Below, piece after piece: positions 60,625 to 64,000 of a stretch of DNA of 64,000 nt (positions within the stretch are counted from its first letter, which is position 1; each line of letters begins with the position of its first letter). The notes below the pieces were generated by a model that was given only the letters and a program-made list of their open reading frames with translations, did no database searches and was not told the DNA's origin. Position numbers and translations under genes: made by a program. The stretch comes from Solanum dulcamara. Its lineage: Eukaryota; Streptophyta; Magnoliopsida; Solanales; Solanaceae. The stretch lies in assembly GCF_947179165.1 (NCBI RefSeq), contig NC_077237.1, positions 57,680,023-57,744,022 of the forward strand, read 5' to 3'.

Positions 60625-61195
60625 CACTAAGACAAACATCAACAATGCTTTGGTTTGCTCGACTACAGTTCATCACGAGTTGGCGGATAAGATTCACAGT
60701 AGCGCATTGGATGACTTGAAGGGTTAGTTGGCACCTTTGATTTCTTATGTTAGCCCTCCGTGGATTGAGGAGGGAGCTGTAATTGAAAAAAAGACCTCAA
60801 TATGGTTGCTCACTATTAGTTTGGTTTCATTAGTAGCATGTTGATGCCTAGTTAGAATGAGGCTATCCTTTGCCACCCCAAGGTAGCTTTGTTGGGGAGT
60901 ATTATTGCTAGAGAGAGATTGAACCTGGGTTCAATCATTGTCCCTGAGATCTTTTTGAGGGCTTGGCAACAATAGACTTTATTGTTGTTCCCTATTTTGA
61001 TTATTGATTTATGTGAGTGGGTTGAAGTTCCATTTATTAAGGCTTCTGATATTAGGGTAGCCCTCGCTTCATCTAGTGACATTCAAAGGATTGAGGAGTA
61101 TTATTTGTGAGATATTGAGGCTAGGAGGAGGACACCACCAGTTGATACTACACTGGTTTTTGATGCGGATTCCTTTGAGGCAGGTCATTAGGGAG
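60625..61195 (+). pseudogene. Transposase_32-like protein fragment
   Basis: The plus strand reads, with two stops, NEAILCHPKVALLGSIIARE, RLNLGSIIVPEIFLRAWQQ, LLLFPILIIDLCEWVEVPF, then IRV, IQRIEEY and ARRRTPPVDTTLVFDADSF. This follows the C-terminal part of the 'putative plant transposon protein' domain and its Pro-rich tail as I remember it from Solanaceae. Homology ends near 61195, where minus-strand gypsy coding begins, giving a tail-to-tail chimeric junction. The overlapping minus-strand frame 60852-61082 is a shadow. The fragment is non-functional. Confidence 0.6.
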
Positions 61196-61860
61196 AAGAT
61201 TGATATCAAAATCAACTTTCTTTTTGGGAGGAACACTAGGAAGGCCATTGGGAAAGATATCGCGAAACTCATTGACCATGGGAATCGAATCAAGAGAAGG
61301 ACTCCCAGAGTAGACATCCCTAACCCTCATAATGTGGTAGATTCTACCCTTAGCAATAAACTTGTGGGCCTTACGACAAGAGATGAACCTATGCTTAACG
61401 ACCAAATTATGACCCTTCTATTCAAGAATAGGCTCATTTGGAAATTAAAACTTGGCTCTATGAGTTCTACAATCTATTGAAGCGTAAGATGCATGCAACC
61501 AATCCATCCCAAGAGTAACATCAAAATCTATCATGTCAAGCTCTATGAGATCACAAGGAAAAACTTTATGTAAGATATACATGGGACAACCCTTATAGAC
61601 CTTTCTGGCAACAACCAACTCACCGACGGAGGTAGACTCCAAATAGGGTTTTAACAATATTTCTGGTAACACATCAAACCTATTAGCAAAGAATAGAGTA
61701 ACAAACGACAAATTGGCACCCAAATCTAATAATACATAAACATCAAAAGCAAATACCTTTAACATACTAGTAACAATATTGGGTGCTTCTTCAACCTCTT
61801 TTCTCCCATGTAAGGTATACAAGTGATCGGTGTGTTGGCCACTTTCTTGAGATTGTTGTC
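61196..61860 (-). pseudogene. Protease and RT lead-in, right-hand gypsy element
   Basis: The minus frame 61445-61822 reads YTLHGRKEVEEAPNIVT, LLDLGANLSFVTLFFANRFD (protease active site, with DPG changed to DLG), KVYKGCPMYI and FDVTLGMDWLHA. After a stop at 61445 and another near 61406 it continues as FISCRKAHKFIAKG, VNEFRDIFPNGLPSVPP and FDINLLPND, the linker before RT. It ends abruptly at about 61195, so RT, RNase H and integrase are gone. Confidence 0.88.
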
Positions 61861-62960
61861 AATGTGCAATTTTTCCTTGAGGCCTATCACCACCACCTCT
61901 ACAATCTATTGCATGGTGACCTGGTTTACCACACTTGAAGCATACATTAGAGTAGGTTAAGTACTCCTTTTTGTGAGTCCTTCCACACTTCTAGAAATTG
62001 GGGAAATCTTGCGCACCAAAATTCTCTCTTAGAGCCATCAGATTAGCACTTTTGTCCTTGTTGAACCTTGGAGGAGGAGCATTGGTAGAAAATTGACCCA
62101 TGAATTGTTTCCCACCTTGGCCCTTTCCACTACCACTATAACCGTACCTTTGAGGAATGGACCCTCCACCATCATCTCTAGCCTCTTTAAACCCTCTTGA
62201 CATCTCCCTCAACTTATCTTCCTCAATTTGTTTTGCATATGTCATAAGTTGGGATATGCCTATCTTCTTGACAAACATGGCCGTCTTGCACTCTTTAGAC
62301 ACTAAACTAGAAACACCAAAGATAAACTTGCTCATCCTTTCCTTTGGGTCAGAGAACATGAAAGGAGCATAGTAAGAAAATTTATTAACTTTGAGGGAAT
62401 GCTCCTTCACACTCATTCTCCCTTGGAGAATCTTAATAAACTCTTGGATCTTTGCCTCCCGTAACTCCAAAGGAAAGAAGCAGTCTAGAAAGGCACCCTT
62501 GAACTCTTCCTATTTTATTGGTCCCATTTCTTTATCCCTCTCAACAACCCATTGTTCATACCAAACCCTTGCCACTCCCTTGAGTTGATAGGTCACTAAC
62601 TAGGTTTTCTCATTTGGAGGCACACCTATGATAGCCACTATTTGATAGACCTCCTCAATGAACTATATAGGGTACTAATCTATTTTAGAACCATCAAACT
62701 CGGGTAGATTAATCCTCTTGAAGTCACAAATACTATAAGATGGAGTAGGTACTTTGGGAGGAGGAGAAGGAACAATGCCTTGGTTAGCTTAGTTGGTTAT
62801 GGCTTGAGCCAACAATGTAATGAAATTATGAAATTCTATATGGGTCACTCCTTCCTCGTGATGTAGAGCTTCAGAAATCAGAGGAGCTTGATCCTCATCA
62901 TCAACCCTTGCTCTAGGTGAGGCACTCTTCTCGTAAGCATGATCTAAAAGATACAAAACA
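61861..62960 (-). pseudogene. Gag, right-hand gypsy element
   Basis: The retrotransposon gag domain is spread over 62470-62960 (AYQLKGVARVWYEQW-like, with stops) and the frame 61991-62470 (LREAKIQEFIKILQGRMSVK, FGVSSLVSKECKTAM). A Gly/Ser-rich linker is followed by an intact CCHC knuckle, CFKCGKPGHHAIDC, at 61901-61942 after a stop near 61988. In its family gag packages the RNA; here at least four stops prevent this. It belongs to the same gypsy type as outer element B. Confidence 0.88.
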
Positions 62961-63141
62961 GTTTGTTAGTTAGAGGAAACCTTAGGACAACTCTAGGGAA
63001 CGACATAAACCACAAAACAAGGGAAAACTTTTCCTAATTGTCCCATAGTCTTCTATTTGTAGTTTTGGCGCATATCACAAACATGAACAATACCGTATTC
63101 GATGCAGTATATTATACTCCGAGGACTATTCAAAACCTCAA

Positions 63142-63153
63142 ACTCTGATACCA
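63142..63153 (-). other. Primer binding site, right-hand gypsy element
   Basis: The minus strand reads TGGTATCAGAGT, the initiator-Met PBS with one mismatch, four bases from the LTR end GGTCGTGACA (63158). Confidence 0.92.
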
Positions 63154-63157
63154 AGTT

Positions 63158-64000
63158 TGTCACGACCCAAGCCTAGGGCCTAGACGGGATACGGCGAATG
63201 ATACATTCGGAGGTACCTCACCTAAGACTCTTAGCATTCAATTAGTTTTTCATAGGTAATGACATTTCAATAACAAGCGGAAATAAAAAGGATAATGGGA
63301 CTAAGGGAAACAATATAGAATAAGTGTCGATATCAAGCTTAAAAGGTCCTACATTTATGTCCAAGCATACCTCTACTCAAAGACTTGGCGGGGCCAAGAC
63401 ATGCCCCTAGCTCACCCTCATAATAAATGGAAATGAGTACTATGAAAGGTACCAATATTCTTTACATAACTTAAGCTAGAATAGGAAAGGAAGTTGTTAC
63501 CAAAATAAGGGAACTCACCAATAAAACATCCTTTAACGTAATCAACTAGGCACGTGGAGATGAGTGTGCAGAAATATCGATCCCTATATGGTAATATCAT
63601 GTAGGCAAAAGAATATGTGTTAGTACTTTGAATGTACTAAGTATATATATATGCATTAACATTGAAGAAACATAACATTTACATAGTATGAGATATAGTG
63701 CAATGCATGCATGATCCATTAAGTAAACAATATTTGAAACTCTTATTTTGTAGAGAGATGACCATAACCAACATTTAAGACCATGCTAGATATTTCATGG
63801 AATCCAAAATGATCCCCTACGTAGGCATGAAGAGACAACTTGTCGGGTAGAACTGCGTCAACTTTATTCATTTCTTTAAAATTTAGGGCTATTTGTGGAT
63901 CCACTAGACTAATATTGCTACTAGAATTCCCTTTCTGAATCCCACCTAAATGCCTTATTCGGTGCTAACTCAAATCCCACCGAATAGTTTAATAACATAA
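63158..64000 (-). mobile_element. 5' LTR of right-hand gypsy element (cut by window edge)
   Basis: It begins on the plus strand TGTCACGACCCAAGCC and continues past the window. It is homologous to 59672-60624 in the same orientation and more distantly to the B LTR (31053-33371). The 63418-63600 frame is not a gene. Confidence 0.85.

Overview
This is plant nuclear DNA, almost certainly from the Solanaceae. The evidence is intron-rich gene structure, Ty3/gypsy polyproteins of the chromodomain (Tekay/Del-like) and Athila-like types, and SINEs resembling the Au and TS/SolS families. The species cannot be fixed by reading alone. There are no prokaryotic genes, no CRISPR array and no complete rRNA or tRNA gene.

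About 85% of the window is LTR retrotransposon. From left to right: (1) E1, a minus-strand element with about 3.5-kb LTRs (1-2742, cut by the window edge, and 5337-8834) and a 2.6-kb interior. (2) 8835-10885, a decayed minus-strand 'putative plant transposon protein' (Transposase_32-like) element. (3) 10886-16143, a minus-strand Athila-like element with tRNA-Asp PBS, gag, protease and RT, internally deleted. (4) From 16144, a plus-strand chromodomain gypsy element (outer element B) without a 5' LTR. (5) E2 (19588-30623), the same family as E1, inserted into B's pol with a TTTGA target duplication. (6) The rest of B (30629-33371), then an inverted LTR scrap and a gag scrap.

The only host gene I can support lies on the minus strand at 35070-43400: seven coding exons, all splice phases consistent, encoding a 399-aa coiled-coil protein of unknown function. 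It has a spliced 5' UTR. Its second coding intron holds a 3.0-kb solo LTR flanked by AAACT, and another intron holds a fold-back MITE.

Right of the gene: an Au-like SINE; E3 (44363-55510, LTR family TGTAATGACCC, TSD AGTAC), whose 5' LTR carries an extra ~0.96-kb non-LTR insert; a solo LTR of the E1/E2 family (55888-59661, TSD TCACT), itself hit by a SINE; and a rearranged minus-strand gypsy element (59672-64000) containing a plus-strand Transposase_32 fragment.

The most unusual signals are two full-length 5S-rRNA-like sequences inside E1 and E2, a mosaic pattern of LTR divergence shared by E1 and E2, a 35-bp minisatellite in the E1 LTR, and the foreign insert in the E3 LTR. I see no new defence or metabolic system; the interest lies in transposon biology and one uncharacterised gene. 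All percentages are hand counts over short stretches.
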